From positions 1 through 11,957 of the forward strand of contig CAZPRI010000022.1 in NCBI GenBank assembly GCA_964589635.1: a stretch of DNA of 11,957 nucleotides, written 5' to 3'. A program made the position numbers and the translations under genes. Shown piece by piece: positions 1-5,916 of the stretch; the stretch's first letter is position 1; every line of letters begins with the position of its first letter. Source of the stretch: CAZUCU01 sp964589635 (GTDB lineage Bacteria > Patescibacteriota > Minisyncoccia > Phycocordibacterales > JAACPR01). A model generated the notes under the pieces. It was not told where the DNA came from. It was given only the letters and a program-made list of their open reading frames with translations, and did not search any database.

Positions 1-92
1 CCCTGCATCCGTAACTTGTAGAGGATCTGGGATAGCCGAGTCGGGGAAGCGAAAATTTTATTTGGCAAAATTATTTGTGACCGGGTCCTATG
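1..92. other. Window-edge segment, GC-rich, no gene called
   Basis: The first 55 or so bases are clearly richer in G and C than the AT-rich genes that follow, then an AT-rich stretch leads to the mutM stop codon. Such a GC step in an AT-rich genome can mark a structural RNA, but I could not fold a tRNA or match a known RNA family. Both strands contain an open frame through this stretch (plus frame 2 and one minus frame), but neither has a start codon or a recognisable domain. A weak inverted repeat (AATTTT, 7-nt loop, AAAATT) near 54-72 could be a poor terminator for mutM. I cannot assign it. Confidence 0.25.
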
Positions 93-965
93 TTATTTCT
101 GGCAATCAGGGCAAAAATGAGTTCCTCTCCCTCCAACAACTTTTCTTTGTATTGTTCCTTTGCAGTCCTTTCTGAAACAATCTAGGTTTTTTCTTTGATA
201 GACTCGATGATGCTTTTGAAAATTCCCAGGGGTTCCGTCAGGTCTTCTATAATCAGACATTGAATCACCCAAAAGCCTTATTCCTTTTTTCAAAACTTCT
301 TTTATATTTTTAAGTAAATTTTTTATTTGATCATCAGTTAATTTTTTAACGATTGTCTCAGGTTCTATTTTTGAAAGCCAAAGAGATTCGTCAGAATAAA
401 TATTTCCAATTCCAGAAATTATTTCCTGATTCAGTAAAACAGTTTTTATCTTACCGTTTGGTTTTTTGTTTATTTGATCCTTAAAAATTTTAAATACAAA
501 TTCTTTTTCCAATGGCTCTGGACCAAGATGATCGAGGTCTTTTTCTAAAGTTACTTTCGCAAATTTTCTCATATCAGAAAGTGCTAAATGTTTTCCATTA
601 TCAAAAGTGAACACCATTCGTATCCAACCATTCATTTTGTCTTGAAGAGGGCCTTCTTCGGTTGGTGACCAAGTTTCTCGTGTTTTTTTATATTGACCAT
701 AAAGCAAGTGCCCTGTCATTTTCATGTGTATCAAAATAACTCTTCCGTTATCTAGGTTAATCAGAATGTTTTTTGCTCTTCGTTCAACATTTTTTACTTT
801 TGATCCAATAACAACTTTTTTGAACTCTTTAAAGTAAGAAGGATTTTTAATCTGTTTCTCGTAATAAGTACTTTTGTAGTTAGTCCAAATATCGATAATT
901 TTATTACCTTTTATGAGTTTATTTAGTTCCGTCACTGTTGTGTGGACTTCAGGAAGTTCAGGCAT
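93..965 (-). CDS. mutM: Formamidopyrimidine-DNA glycosylase (Fpg/MutM)
   Basis: Bifunctional DNA glycosylase/AP lyase of base-excision repair, removing 8-oxoguanine and other oxidised purines. The 290-residue protein begins MPELPEV, giving the catalytic N-terminal proline (P2, Schiff base) and E3. The family lysine is in RRAK (K65), the GIGNIY segment (about 185-190) carries the conserved Asn of the helix-two-turn-helix domain, and the C-terminal zinc finger has C263, C268, C285 and C288 with the GGR arginine at 280. The first Cys pair is spaced C-x4-C. GRGT replaces the GRST common in E. coli-type enzymes. Length is slightly above the usual 270. The ATG at 965 is fixed by the required N-terminal MPELPE. 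It is transcribed divergently from the amidase gene with only 22 bp between start codons. No strong terminator is visible downstream. Confidence 0.95.
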   Translation of the reverse strand: MPELPEVHTTVTELNKLIKGNKIIDIWTNYKSTYYEKQIKNPSYFKEFKKVVIGSKVKNVERRAKNILINLDNGRVILIHMKMTGHLLYGQYKKTRETWSPTEEGPLQDKMNGWIRMVFTFDNGKHLALSDMRKFAKVTLEKDLDHLGPEPLEKEFVFKIFKDQINKKPNGKIKTVLLNQEIISGIGNIYSDESLWLSKIEPETIVKKLTDDQIKNLLKNIKEVLKKGIRLLGDSMSDYRRPDGTPGNFQKHHRVYQRKNLDCFRKDCKGTIQRKVVGGRGTHFCPDCQK

Positions 966-987
966 TATCTGATGGTATAATTTCTTA
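966..987. promoter_or_regulatory. Overlapping divergent promoters, mutM / amidase
   Basis: On the plus strand an extended -10 (TGG then TATAAT, 973-981) ends 6 nt before the GTG at 988, so transcription should start at or next to the start codon. On the minus strand TATACC (979-974) ends 8 nt before the mutM ATG at 965. The two -10 boxes share bases 976-979, so RNA polymerase can probably serve only one gene at a time. No good -35 is visible for the plus promoter, fitting an extended -10 type. Neither gene has room for a Shine-Dalgarno sequence. Confidence 0.6.
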
Positions 988-2187
988 GTGAAAAAATCAA
1001 AAGCAATTATATTTATACATTTCCTGTTCTCTGTGACAGTTTTTTATTTTCTATTACCTATCGAGATTAGTAATCAGTTCATGGAGAGAGAGGTGTATGC
1101 CTCAGAGGTCAGAGAGATGACACTTCAAGAAAGAAGACAAAGTTATTTTTCAAAGTACACTTCAGTTTATAGAACAGATAAAAACGTAAGGATTCTTATT
1201 GTTCCCGGGCATGATGAAAAGCATTTTGGTGCTCAACATGACGGCGTAAAAGAATATGAGTTGAATAGGCAGGTGGCCGTTACTCTTTATGAGTTACTGA
1301 GAAAAGAGCCAGGTTTTAGTGTTGCGATAACAAGTAATAATGAAGGATATACAAATATTTTTGAAAGTTTTTTTACTGAACATGAGAACGATATTGATGA
1401 ATTCATGAGACAAGCAAAAAGATCCTTTGAGAATAAAATTGAAAAAGGAAAGATTGATTTTGAAGAAACTAATTTTCATAATTATGCACCAAGTGGTGCA
1501 GCACAGAAACTATATGGAATAAATCTATGGTCGAATGAAAATGATTTTGATCTAGTAATCCATATTCATTTCAATGATTACGCTGGAAGATATAAAGACA
1601 GAAACCCAAAACATAATGGTTTTTCAATTTATATTCCTGATGAACAGTTTAAGAATTTTGAAATGAGTAAGAATTTTGCAGATAAGGTGTTTGAAAGGAT
1701 GAAGGAATATTTTCCTGTAAGTAATCTGGAACAGGAAAAAAGTGGAATAATAGAAAGTCAAGAACTTATTGCAATAGGGTCAAAAGAAAGTTTGGATGCT
1801 GCTTCTATGTTGATTGAATATGGATACATTTATGAACCACATTTTACAAATCCAGATACACGAGATTTTGTAATGGAGGATCTGGCACGAAAGACATACT
1901 TAGGAATTAAGGATTATTTTGGTGAAGGTTCATTGGATGTTGAGTCGTATGTATTTGATGAAGATTTATTTGAGAAGGAAAAGGGTTGGAACGAAGGAAA
2001 TTACCAGCTTCAAAAAGAATTAGTTAAAAAAGGTTTTTTCCCTCCACAAGGAAAAACATTAAATGATTGTCCTGTTTCTGGGTTGTTTGGAAAGTGTACT
2101 AAAGATGCGGTTATTGATTTCCAAAAAGAAAATAATCTCCCTCCTACTGGATATGTAGGTGAGTTAACAAGAGCATTGTTAATATAG
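988..2187 (+). CDS. Secreted N-acetylmuramoyl-L-alanine amidase (Amidase_3-like) with PG-binding domain
   Basis: Predicted zinc hydrolase cutting the amide bond between MurNAc and the stem peptide, acting outside the membrane in wall remodelling. Residues 1-24 form a signal peptide or anchor (MKKSK, then a hydrophobic stretch). The catalytic domain runs from about 68 to 312: H75 in VPGH, E89 in GVKEYELN, H194 in HIHFND (the family's IHxN strand) and E277 in MLIEYG match the zinc ligands and catalytic Glu of Amidase_3. A stretch of about 70 residues (110-185) between the first ligands and H194 looks like a helical insertion, which in this family often gates the active site. Residues 338-399 resemble a PG_binding_1 repeat (LFGKCTKDAVIDFQKENNL). 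The start is GTG directly after a -10 box. It converges on the small minus-strand gene at 2179 with a 9-bp overlap. The call rests on motifs; the overall sequence is divergent. Confidence 0.82.
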   Translation: MKKSKAIIFIHFLFSVTVFYFLLPIEISNQFMEREVYASEVREMTLQERRQSYFSKYTSVYRTDKNVRILIVPGHDEKHFGAQHDGVKEYELNRQVAVTLYELLRKEPGFSVAITSNNEGYTNIFESFFTEHENDIDEFMRQAKRSFENKIEKGKIDFEETNFHNYAPSGAAQKLYGINLWSNENDFDLVIHIHFNDYAGRYKDRNPKHNGFSIYIPDEQFKNFEMSKNFADKVFERMKEYFPVSNLEQEKSGIIESQELIAIGSKESLDAASMLIEYGYIYEPHFTNPDTRDFVMEDLARKTYLGIKDYFGEGSLDVESYVFDEDLFEKEKGWNEGNYQLQKELVKKGFFPPQGKTLNDCPVSGLFGKCTKDAVIDFQKENNLPPTGYVGELTRALLI

Positions 2188-2457
2188 AAAAAAGACCTCA
2201 CGTCGAACGCAAAGTTTTTTTAAAAGAATGCTTTTTGAGTGGCTGCATTGAGGTTGGACAATTGCCATCGACCAACTCTTCCAGAATTCTACACTTTGGC
2301 CAATATGCCTTCCTTTAAGGAATAGCCACTTCTCTCCGTAGACCCTTTTCTCTTCGAGAATATATGTTCCAGGAGATATGTAACTATTCATAAATTCTAT
2401 TCTTGAGCCAAGGTATACGCCCTTCAAAACTAGTGATGAGGTTATTAATACTTTCAT
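2179..2457 (-). CDS. Small hypothetical protein
   Basis: A 92-residue frame starting at the ATG at 2457; a GTG at 2490 in the same frame is an alternative. I do not recognise it. The middle (GSRIEFMNSYISPGTYILEE, then KRVYGEKWLFLKGRHIG) has mixed aromatic, charged and glycine residues and looks like a small beta-rich domain rather than a random shadow frame. The C-terminal 22 residues are rich in Lys, Arg, Leu and Ser and less convincing. No other gene occupies the region except the last 9 bp of the amidase. No clear -10 lies 6-7 nt upstream of either start and no Shine-Dalgarno is seen, so expression is uncertain. Two TTCT...AGAA inverted repeats lie just upstream. Confidence 0.45.
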   Translation of the reverse strand: MKVLITSSLVLKGVYLGSRIEFMNSYISPGTYILEEKRVYGEKWLFLKGRHIGQSVEFWKSWSMAIVQPQCSHSKSILLKKLCVRREVFFLY

Positions 2458-2464
2458 TATAATG

Positions 2465-2506
2465 TTCTTTCTAAAAAAGAATGTTAGCACACAGTTCTAA
2501 AGAACT
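2465..2506. repeat. Two TTCT...AGAA inverted repeats upstream of the small minus-strand gene
   Basis: TTCTTT at 2465-2470 is inverted as AAAGAA at 2476-2481 (5-nt spacer), and AGTTCT at 2493-2498 is inverted as AGAACT at 2501-2506 (2-nt spacer). Both share a TTCT/AGAA half-site. They could form an operator for the gene at 2179-2457. AT-rich sequence can make such repeats by chance. Confidence 0.25.
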
Positions 2507-2762
2507 TATAAAGAAAAAATAAACCAACTCTGAGCATTCTCAGAGCTGAAATTAACTTTAGGTTTTTGAAGGTGTATTTTTTATGAAATGAACCCCAACA
2601 AATCCTTCAAGAGAGGTTTGAGTCAATCCCTTCGGATTTGTTTTTACCAAATGGAAATCTAATAAATTGTCATGTTTTAGCAAGAGCCTTGATTAAAAAA
2701 CACTCCCTATAAAACTCAATGTAACTGATGGGTGGTTTCATCGTTGGAAATACTCTTGGCTT
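2507..2762. other. Gene-free spacer with one hairpin
   Basis: No credible gene found in about 255 bp. CTCTGAG at 2528-2534 pairs with CTCAGAG at 2539-2545 around a CATT loop. Read on the minus strand the stem is followed by a T-rich run (positions 2527 down to 2507), so it could be a minus-strand terminator or leader hairpin for the gene at 2179-2457, but no gene upstream on that strand explains it. Short frames here (a 40-codon plus frame from 2729, a 23-codon minus frame) have no supporting features. Confidence 0.35.
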
Positions 2763-3041
2763 ATGCCAGAAAAAAAGAAAAATTGTAGCGCGAGGTTTTT
2801 CTTTGATATTTATCCTGTTGCTACCGCATGCGGATCTAATGGTATCTTTCTTTTGAAAGATGGGTGTTTATATTATTACGAGTATGAGTCAGTTGAAGAT
2901 CGTATTCATAGAGAAAAACAATCTCTGGTTGACACAGGTAATGAATCTTTTGATCCACAGGAAGTAAAGTCCCCTGTAAAACAAACATTGAAATTTTTGA
3001 GCCATGTTGATTTTGTGTCAAAACATATCACAGCAAATTAA
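2763..3041 (+). CDS. Small hypothetical protein
   Basis: Unrecognised 92-residue protein. The N-terminus is basic (MPEKKKNCSARFFF), followed by a hydrophobic, Gly/Cys-containing stretch (ATACGSNGIFLLKDGCLYYYEY) and an acidic-polar second half without membrane segments. A strong terminator starts 7 nt after the stop, which supports it being a real transcription unit. The frame is open upstream back to a stop at 2694-2696 but no start codon lies there, so the ATG at 2763 is the only choice. There is no Shine-Dalgarno; TACTCT ends 6 nt before the ATG but is a poor -10. Function unknown. Confidence 0.5.
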   Translation: MPEKKKNCSARFFFDIYPVATACGSNGIFLLKDGCLYYYEYESVEDRIHREKQSLVDTGNESFDPQEVKSPVKQTLKFLSHVDFVSKHITAN

Positions 3042-3043
3042 AT

Positions 3044-3073
3044 AAAAGGCCGAAGCGAAGCTTCGGCCTTTTT
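3044..3073. terminator. Bidirectional rho-independent terminator
   Basis: GGCCGAAGC (3048-3056), loop GAA, GCTTCGGCC (3060-3068), followed by five T. Preceding A residues give the T-run on the other strand, so it can end both the plus-strand gene at 2763 and the minus-strand ligase gene whose stop is at 3079. Confidence 0.9.
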
Positions 3074-3078
3074 AATTA

Positions 3079-4323
3079 TTAATTTAATTCTTCTAAAATT
3101 TCATTCACTTTTTCAAAATCACTCCAAGGTTCTTTTTCTCCGTTCGCCCTCATTATGTAAGGATCTGTTCCTTTACCTGTAATGATCACAGCATCTCCTG
3201 AACAAGCTTTCATTATTGCCTTTTTAATTGCCTTCTTTCTGTCCATCTCTATTTCAAGTTTGCTTCCATCAATTTCTTCCATCATCTCCTGAACAATTGT
3301 TTCAGGATCTTCATCGTATGGGTCTTCGTCTGTAAGAATTATTTGGTCACAATGTTTGTTTGCAATTTTTGCCATCTCTGGTCTTTTCCATTTGTCTCGA
3401 CCTCCTCCAGTATTTCCAAGAACTCCAAGTATCCTTTTGTTTGAAAAAGCTTTATAAATTGCTTCAAGAGAATCTGGAGTATGAGCATAATCAACCACTA
3501 TATCTATACCCAAATTATTTGGAACAAATTGTGCACGACCCCTTACTTCTTTCAGGCTTGAAACACCCTCTATGATTTTTTCTATAGGAATTTCAAAATG
3601 TTCCGCAACAGTAATTGCTGCAAGTATATTTTCAATATTAAATTCACCAACAAGTTGAGATAAGTACTGTGACTTATCAAAACAAAATTGTATAGGAGAG
3701 ATTGACTCTATAATTGTTTTTTTAATAGAAAAACCTTTCGCTGGACCATCGTATCTCTCAAGAAAGTCATTAGCATATTCACTTTCTTCATTAACAATGA
3801 GTACGCCTTTTTTGTATTTCAAATTGTCTACCATTTTTATTTTTGCATTCTTGTAGTTTTCGAATGATCCATGATTCTCAATATGTTCAGGTGAAAGGTT
3901 TGTGAATACAAACGCATCTGTATAAATAAATTTATGTCTGAATTGTTTTGAACCTTCCGAAGTCATTTCTATAATCGCAAAATCACAACCTGCCTTTACT
4001 GCATCAGATAAAAATTTCTGCATAAAAAATCTCCCTGGCATAGACATCTTGTATTTATTAGGAGACTCCTTGTCACCAACTTTAAATCGAATTGTTCCAG
4101 AAACAGCAGTCTTATGTCCAGCATTTTCAAATATAGAATTAATAATTTCTGTGGTTGTAGATTTACCCTTTGTTCCAGTTATTCCAATAACCTTAATTTT
4201 TTTTGCAGGAAATCTATATAGTATTGCACCAACAAAAGTTAATAGAAAATGATAAACAGGCTGTCCAAGTCGATACAACCTTTTTGGTATAAATTTTTCT
4301 ATTTTTCTAAGTATTTTGTTCAT
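3079..4323 (-). CDS. MurE-like Mur ligase (UDP-N-acetylmuramyl-tripeptide synthetase family), short form
   Basis: ATP-dependent ligase of the Mur family, probably adding the third stem-peptide residue to UDP-MurNAc-dipeptide in the cytoplasm. Visible motifs: P-loop GITGTKGKSTT (47-57), FTNLSPEHIENHG (140-152), YKNAK with K161 at the carbamylated-lysine position, VVDYAHTPDSLE (276-287), GNTGGGRDKWKRPEMA (303-318) and GKGTDPY (383-389, GKGHE in typical MurE). At 414 residues it lacks the roughly 90-residue N-terminal UDP-binding domain of standard MurE (about 490). Instead, residues 1-40 are basic then hydrophobic (YHFLLTFVGAILYRFP), suggesting membrane association. The DNPR motif that marks diaminopimelate-adding enzymes is replaced by TDEDPYDEDP (331-340), so substrate specificity cannot be inferred as DAP. 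It lies 71 nt downstream of ruvA but has its own perfect -10 box. It could also be a paralogue with another amino-acid substrate. Confidence 0.85.
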   Translation of the reverse strand: MNKILRKIEKFIPKRLYRLGQPVYHFLLTFVGAILYRFPAKKIKVIGITGTKGKSTTTEIINSIFENAGHKTAVSGTIRFKVGDKESPNKYKMSMPGRFFMQKFLSDAVKAGCDFAIIEMTSEGSKQFRHKFIYTDAFVFTNLSPEHIENHGSFENYKNAKIKMVDNLKYKKGVLIVNEESEYANDFLERYDGPAKGFSIKKTIIESISPIQFCFDKSQYLSQLVGEFNIENILAAITVAEHFEIPIEKIIEGVSSLKEVRGRAQFVPNNLGIDIVVDYAHTPDSLEAIYKAFSNKRILGVLGNTGGGRDKWKRPEMAKIANKHCDQIILTDEDPYDEDPETIVQEMMEEIDGSKLEIEMDRKKAIKKAIMKACSGDAVIITGKGTDPYIMRANGEKEPWSDFEKVNEILEELN

Positions 4324-4330
4324 GATTTGA

Positions 4331-4336
4331 ATTATA
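4331..4336 (-). promoter_or_regulatory. -10 box of the MurE-like gene, leaderless
   Basis: A perfect TATAAT read on the minus strand ends 7 nt before the ATG at 4323, placing transcription start at the start codon. No convincing -35 is seen 17 nt upstream, where the REP-like palindrome lies. Confidence 0.6.
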
Positions 4337-4350
4337 TTTTATTAAAATTT

Positions 4351-4380
4351 GGGTCCCCGTATTCACGGGGATGACGGGGT
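4351..4380 (-). repeat. REP-like palindromic element
   Basis: Read on the minus strand: CCCCGTCATCCCCGTG, then AATACGGGGACCC. The core stem CCCCGT/ACGGGG (4355-4360 with 4365-4370) is flanked by a T-A pair. It matches the general pattern of dispersed extragenic palindromes of the GTCATCCCCGTG...CGGGGAYCC type known from many bacteria, and is far richer in G and C than its surroundings. It sits just downstream of the ruvA stop, where it may also act as a weak terminator or protect mRNA 3' ends. Confidence 0.55.
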
Positions 4381-4394
4381 GGATAAAAAGCTGT

Positions 4395-4961
4395 TTATCC
4401 ATTTTTTAATTTCTTTAAAGCTTCCCTAATAATTTCTTCTGTTGAAAGTTTCTTACTGATTTTATTTATTGCCTCTCTAGAATCCTTCCGTGAGTAACCA
4501 AGAGAGAGTAGTGCCTCAATTGCATCACTTGTTCCTGCAACAGTCTGTTCATCTAATTCTTCTCCATTCACTTTGTCCTTTAATGTTAAAACAAGTTTCT
4601 CACTTTGTTTTTTGGGAAGTCCAGAAATTTCTTGTAAATACTTTGGATCTCCGGAAGCAATCCCTTCAATAAGAGTTGTGGGTGTTACCGCGTTCAGAAT
4701 GTTTAAAGCTGTTTTTGGACCAACTCCATTTACTTTTAATAATAATTCGAAAAGTTTTTTGTCTTCTTCGTTTATGAAACCATAAAGTTCTAATGCATTT
4801 TCTTTTACATCTAAAAACGTGTGAATAGAAATATTACTTCCAACTCTTAATTCTTTTGATGTTTCGATTGTGCAGTTTACCTTGTACCCAACACCATTCA
4901 CATCAATTGTTACATTGTTTAGGTTGTTTTCTTCAATTTCTCCTTTTAATCTTGAAATCAT
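4395..4961 (-). CDS. ruvA: Holliday junction branch migration protein RuvA
   Basis: DNA-binding subunit of the RuvAB branch-migration complex, binding four-way junctions as a tetramer and loading the RuvB ATPase. With the start at 4961 the protein has 188 residues and begins MISRLKGEI, the family's usual N-terminus (MIGRLRG). The OB-fold domain spans about 1-62 (VNGVGYKV, LDVKENALELYGF), then the two helix-hairpin-helix motifs (LLKVNGVGPKTALNIL and LQEISGLPKKQSEKLVL), a short linker, and the RuvB-binding domain III (SDAIEALLSLGYSRKDSREAI). A TTG at 4979 would add MIIIKT, but those residues are not family-like and that codon would lie upstream of the -10 box. ruvB and ruvC are not in the window. 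Confidence 0.95.
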   Translation of the reverse strand: MISRLKGEIEENNLNNVTIDVNGVGYKVNCTIETSKELRVGSNISIHTFLDVKENALELYGFINEEDKKLFELLLKVNGVGPKTALNILNAVTPTTLIEGIASGDPKYLQEISGLPKKQSEKLVLTLKDKVNGEELDEQTVAGTSDAIEALLSLGYSRKDSREAINKISKKLSTEEIIREALKKLKNG

Positions 4962-4968
4962 TGTTTTA

Positions 4969-4974
4969 ATAATA
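4969..4974 (-). promoter_or_regulatory. -10 box of ruvA, leaderless
   Basis: TATTAT read on the minus strand ends 7 nt before the ATG at 4961. TTAGAC lies 18 nt further upstream as a possible -35. The box supports the 4961 start over the TTG at 4979, which would lie outside the transcript. Confidence 0.5.
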
Positions 4975-4986
4975 ATCAAAGCCTTG

Positions 4987-5032
4987 TATAAAGTCTAATT
5001 TCTGGTAGCTTTCTATTTGAAAGGACGTTTAC
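4987..5032 (+). promoter_or_regulatory. Promoter and Shine-Dalgarno of the 5033 gene
   Basis: TATAAA at 4987-4992 is a fair -10, giving a leader of about 30 nt. GAAAGGA (5019-5025) ends 7 nt before the ATG at 5033, the only clear Shine-Dalgarno sequence I find in the window. The promoter region overlaps that of the divergent ruvA gene. Confidence 0.55.
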
Positions 5033-5542
5033 ATGAAGATACACAAAAGATACGAATTAATTGATTTTGTTGTTGCGCTGGCATACTGCTTGGAAAACAT
5101 AAGAAAAGTCGGTAGTGAGGAAAGTAAAAAATTTGCTAGAGAAAAAAGAATTAATTCTGTTTTTCTGCCAAACCTTTCTGCTTCTAGTATTGATTTTCGG
5201 CACACACCAGGCCTTGCAGAAAGGATGTGTTCAAATGTTACCAATAGTCAGAAGTTCATCATTGAGGGGCTCGGTGTCTCCATAGACATTTTTGATGATG
5301 TTTTTGAGGAGGGAATAGAAAGATACTTCTCTTCTGAGGTTGCGCCAATTGGGTATTCATCTATTAGGAAAGGTTTGAAAAAAATTGCAGCCAGTCTGTT
5401 TGAATTAGATCCAGATTTAATACGTACTGAGGCTCAGTTACTGATTGAGAGACAATTAACTCATCGCAAGAAAGTATCGCAAAAACCCTTAGAACCACAG
5501 AAAGTTGGTTTTGGACTCGTGTTTGTTTCGAGTATCGAATAA
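5033..5542 (+). CDS. Hypothetical cytoplasmic protein
   Basis: Unrecognised 169-residue protein, predicted soluble and largely helical. It starts MKIHKRYELIDFVVALAYCL and has charged helices such as EESKKFAREKR (about 30-40) and an acidic segment DIFDDVFEEGIERYF. The C-terminal quarter is Lys/Gln/Pro-rich (HRKKVSQKPLEPQKVGF) and probably flexible. No signal peptide, membrane segment or known catalytic motif is seen. The start is well supported by a Shine-Dalgarno sequence at 7-nt spacing and the unit ends in its own strong terminator 3 nt after the stop, so the gene is very likely real. It stands alone between ruvA (divergent) and rpsT. Its translation signal differs from the leaderless neighbours, which may indicate a different regulation or later acquisition. 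Confidence 0.7.
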   Translation: MKIHKRYELIDFVVALAYCLENIRKVGSEESKKFAREKRINSVFLPNLSASSIDFRHTPGLAERMCSNVTNSQKFIIEGLGVSIDIFDDVFEEGIERYFSSEVAPIGYSSIRKGLKKIAASLFELDPDLIRTEAQLLIERQLTHRKKVSQKPLEPQKVGFGLVFVSSIE

Positions 5543-5545
5543 TTA

Positions 5546-5582
5546 AAAACCCCGAAGTCGAAGGCTTCGGGGTTGCTTTTTT
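5546..5582 (+). terminator. Rho-independent terminator after the 5033 gene
   Basis: AACCCCGAAG (5548-5557) pairs with CTTCGGGGTT (5565-5574) around a 7-nt loop, followed after GC by six T (5577-5582). It separates the orphan gene from rpsT. Confidence 0.9.
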
Positions 5583-5602
5583 ATAATAAACTGTTAAATT
5601 AT
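5582..5602 (+). promoter_or_regulatory. Candidate -10 boxes of rpsT
   Basis: Two candidates: TATAAT at 5582-5587, which would give a leader of about 16 nt without a Shine-Dalgarno, and AATTAT at 5597-5602, ending 7 nt before the ATG as in the leaderless genes nearby. The first is the better hexamer; the second fits the window's spacing rule. Confidence 0.4.
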
Positions 5603-5609
5603 CTGAACT

Positions 5610-5879
5610 ATGCCAATAACAAAAGGAGCTAAAAAAGCACAACGAGCCTCTGAAAAAAAGAAGGTTTTTAATATTAGAAGAAAAAGGACAATCAAAGATA
5701 TTGTTAAGAATATTGAAGCGCTATTAAAAGAAGGAAAAGCTGAAGAAGCAAGAAAGGAGTTACCAGCTGCATATAAAGCAATCGACAAGGCAGCAAAGAT
5801 GAACACCTTAAAGAAAAACACTGCTTCTCGAAAGAAATCAAGAATTTCAGCGGCGATAAAAAAATTAGCAACTAAATAA
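5610..5879 (+). CDS. rpsT: Small ribosomal subunit protein bS20
   Basis: Ribosomal protein that binds 16S rRNA early in 30S assembly. At 89 residues it has the normal family length and shape: MPITKGAKKAQRASEKKK at the N-terminus, the NIRRKRTIKDIVK helix, a middle helix with KAEEARKELPAAYKAIDKAAK and the conserved C-terminal segment TLKKNTASRKKSRISAAIKK. The protein is strongly basic and made of long helices. The ATG at 5610 is the only sensible start, as bS20 begins MP(N/I)xKSAxK. It is a single-gene unit between two strong terminators. No Shine-Dalgarno is present. Confidence 0.97.
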   Translation: MPITKGAKKAQRASEKKKVFNIRRKRTIKDIVKNIEALLKEGKAEEARKELPAAYKAIDKAAKMNTLKKNTASRKKSRISAAIKKLATK

Positions 5880-5916
5880 TTAAAAAACCTCACGAACTTC
5901 GTGAGGTTTTTTAATT
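5878..5916. terminator. Bidirectional terminator, rpsT / membrane protein gene
   Basis: A 39-bp perfect palindrome (19 + 1 + 19): AATTAAAAAACCTCACGAA, one C, and its exact complement. The six A and six T outer arms make it an efficient terminator in both directions. It overlaps the stop codons of both rpsT (5879) and the converging gene (5915). Confidence 0.92.

Noticed and set aside
2..170. Open plus-strand frame through the left edge into mutM
   Set aside because: It would overlap mutM antisense for nearly 80 bp, has no visible start and no recognisable motif.
2729..2854. About 40-codon plus-strand frame (MGGFIVGN...) overlapping the 2763 gene in another frame
   Set aside because: Short, no ribosome-binding or -10 signal at the right distance, hydrophobic stretch explainable by frame shift of the T-rich gene sequence.
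3360..4785. Plus-strand open frames opposite the ligase and ruvA genes
   Set aside because: They are antisense shadows of well-conserved genes and have no domain features.
4962..4979. TTG start of ruvA at 4979
   Set aside because: RuvA proteins begin MI(G/S)RL; the TTG would lie upstream of the TATTAT box and outside the predicted transcript.
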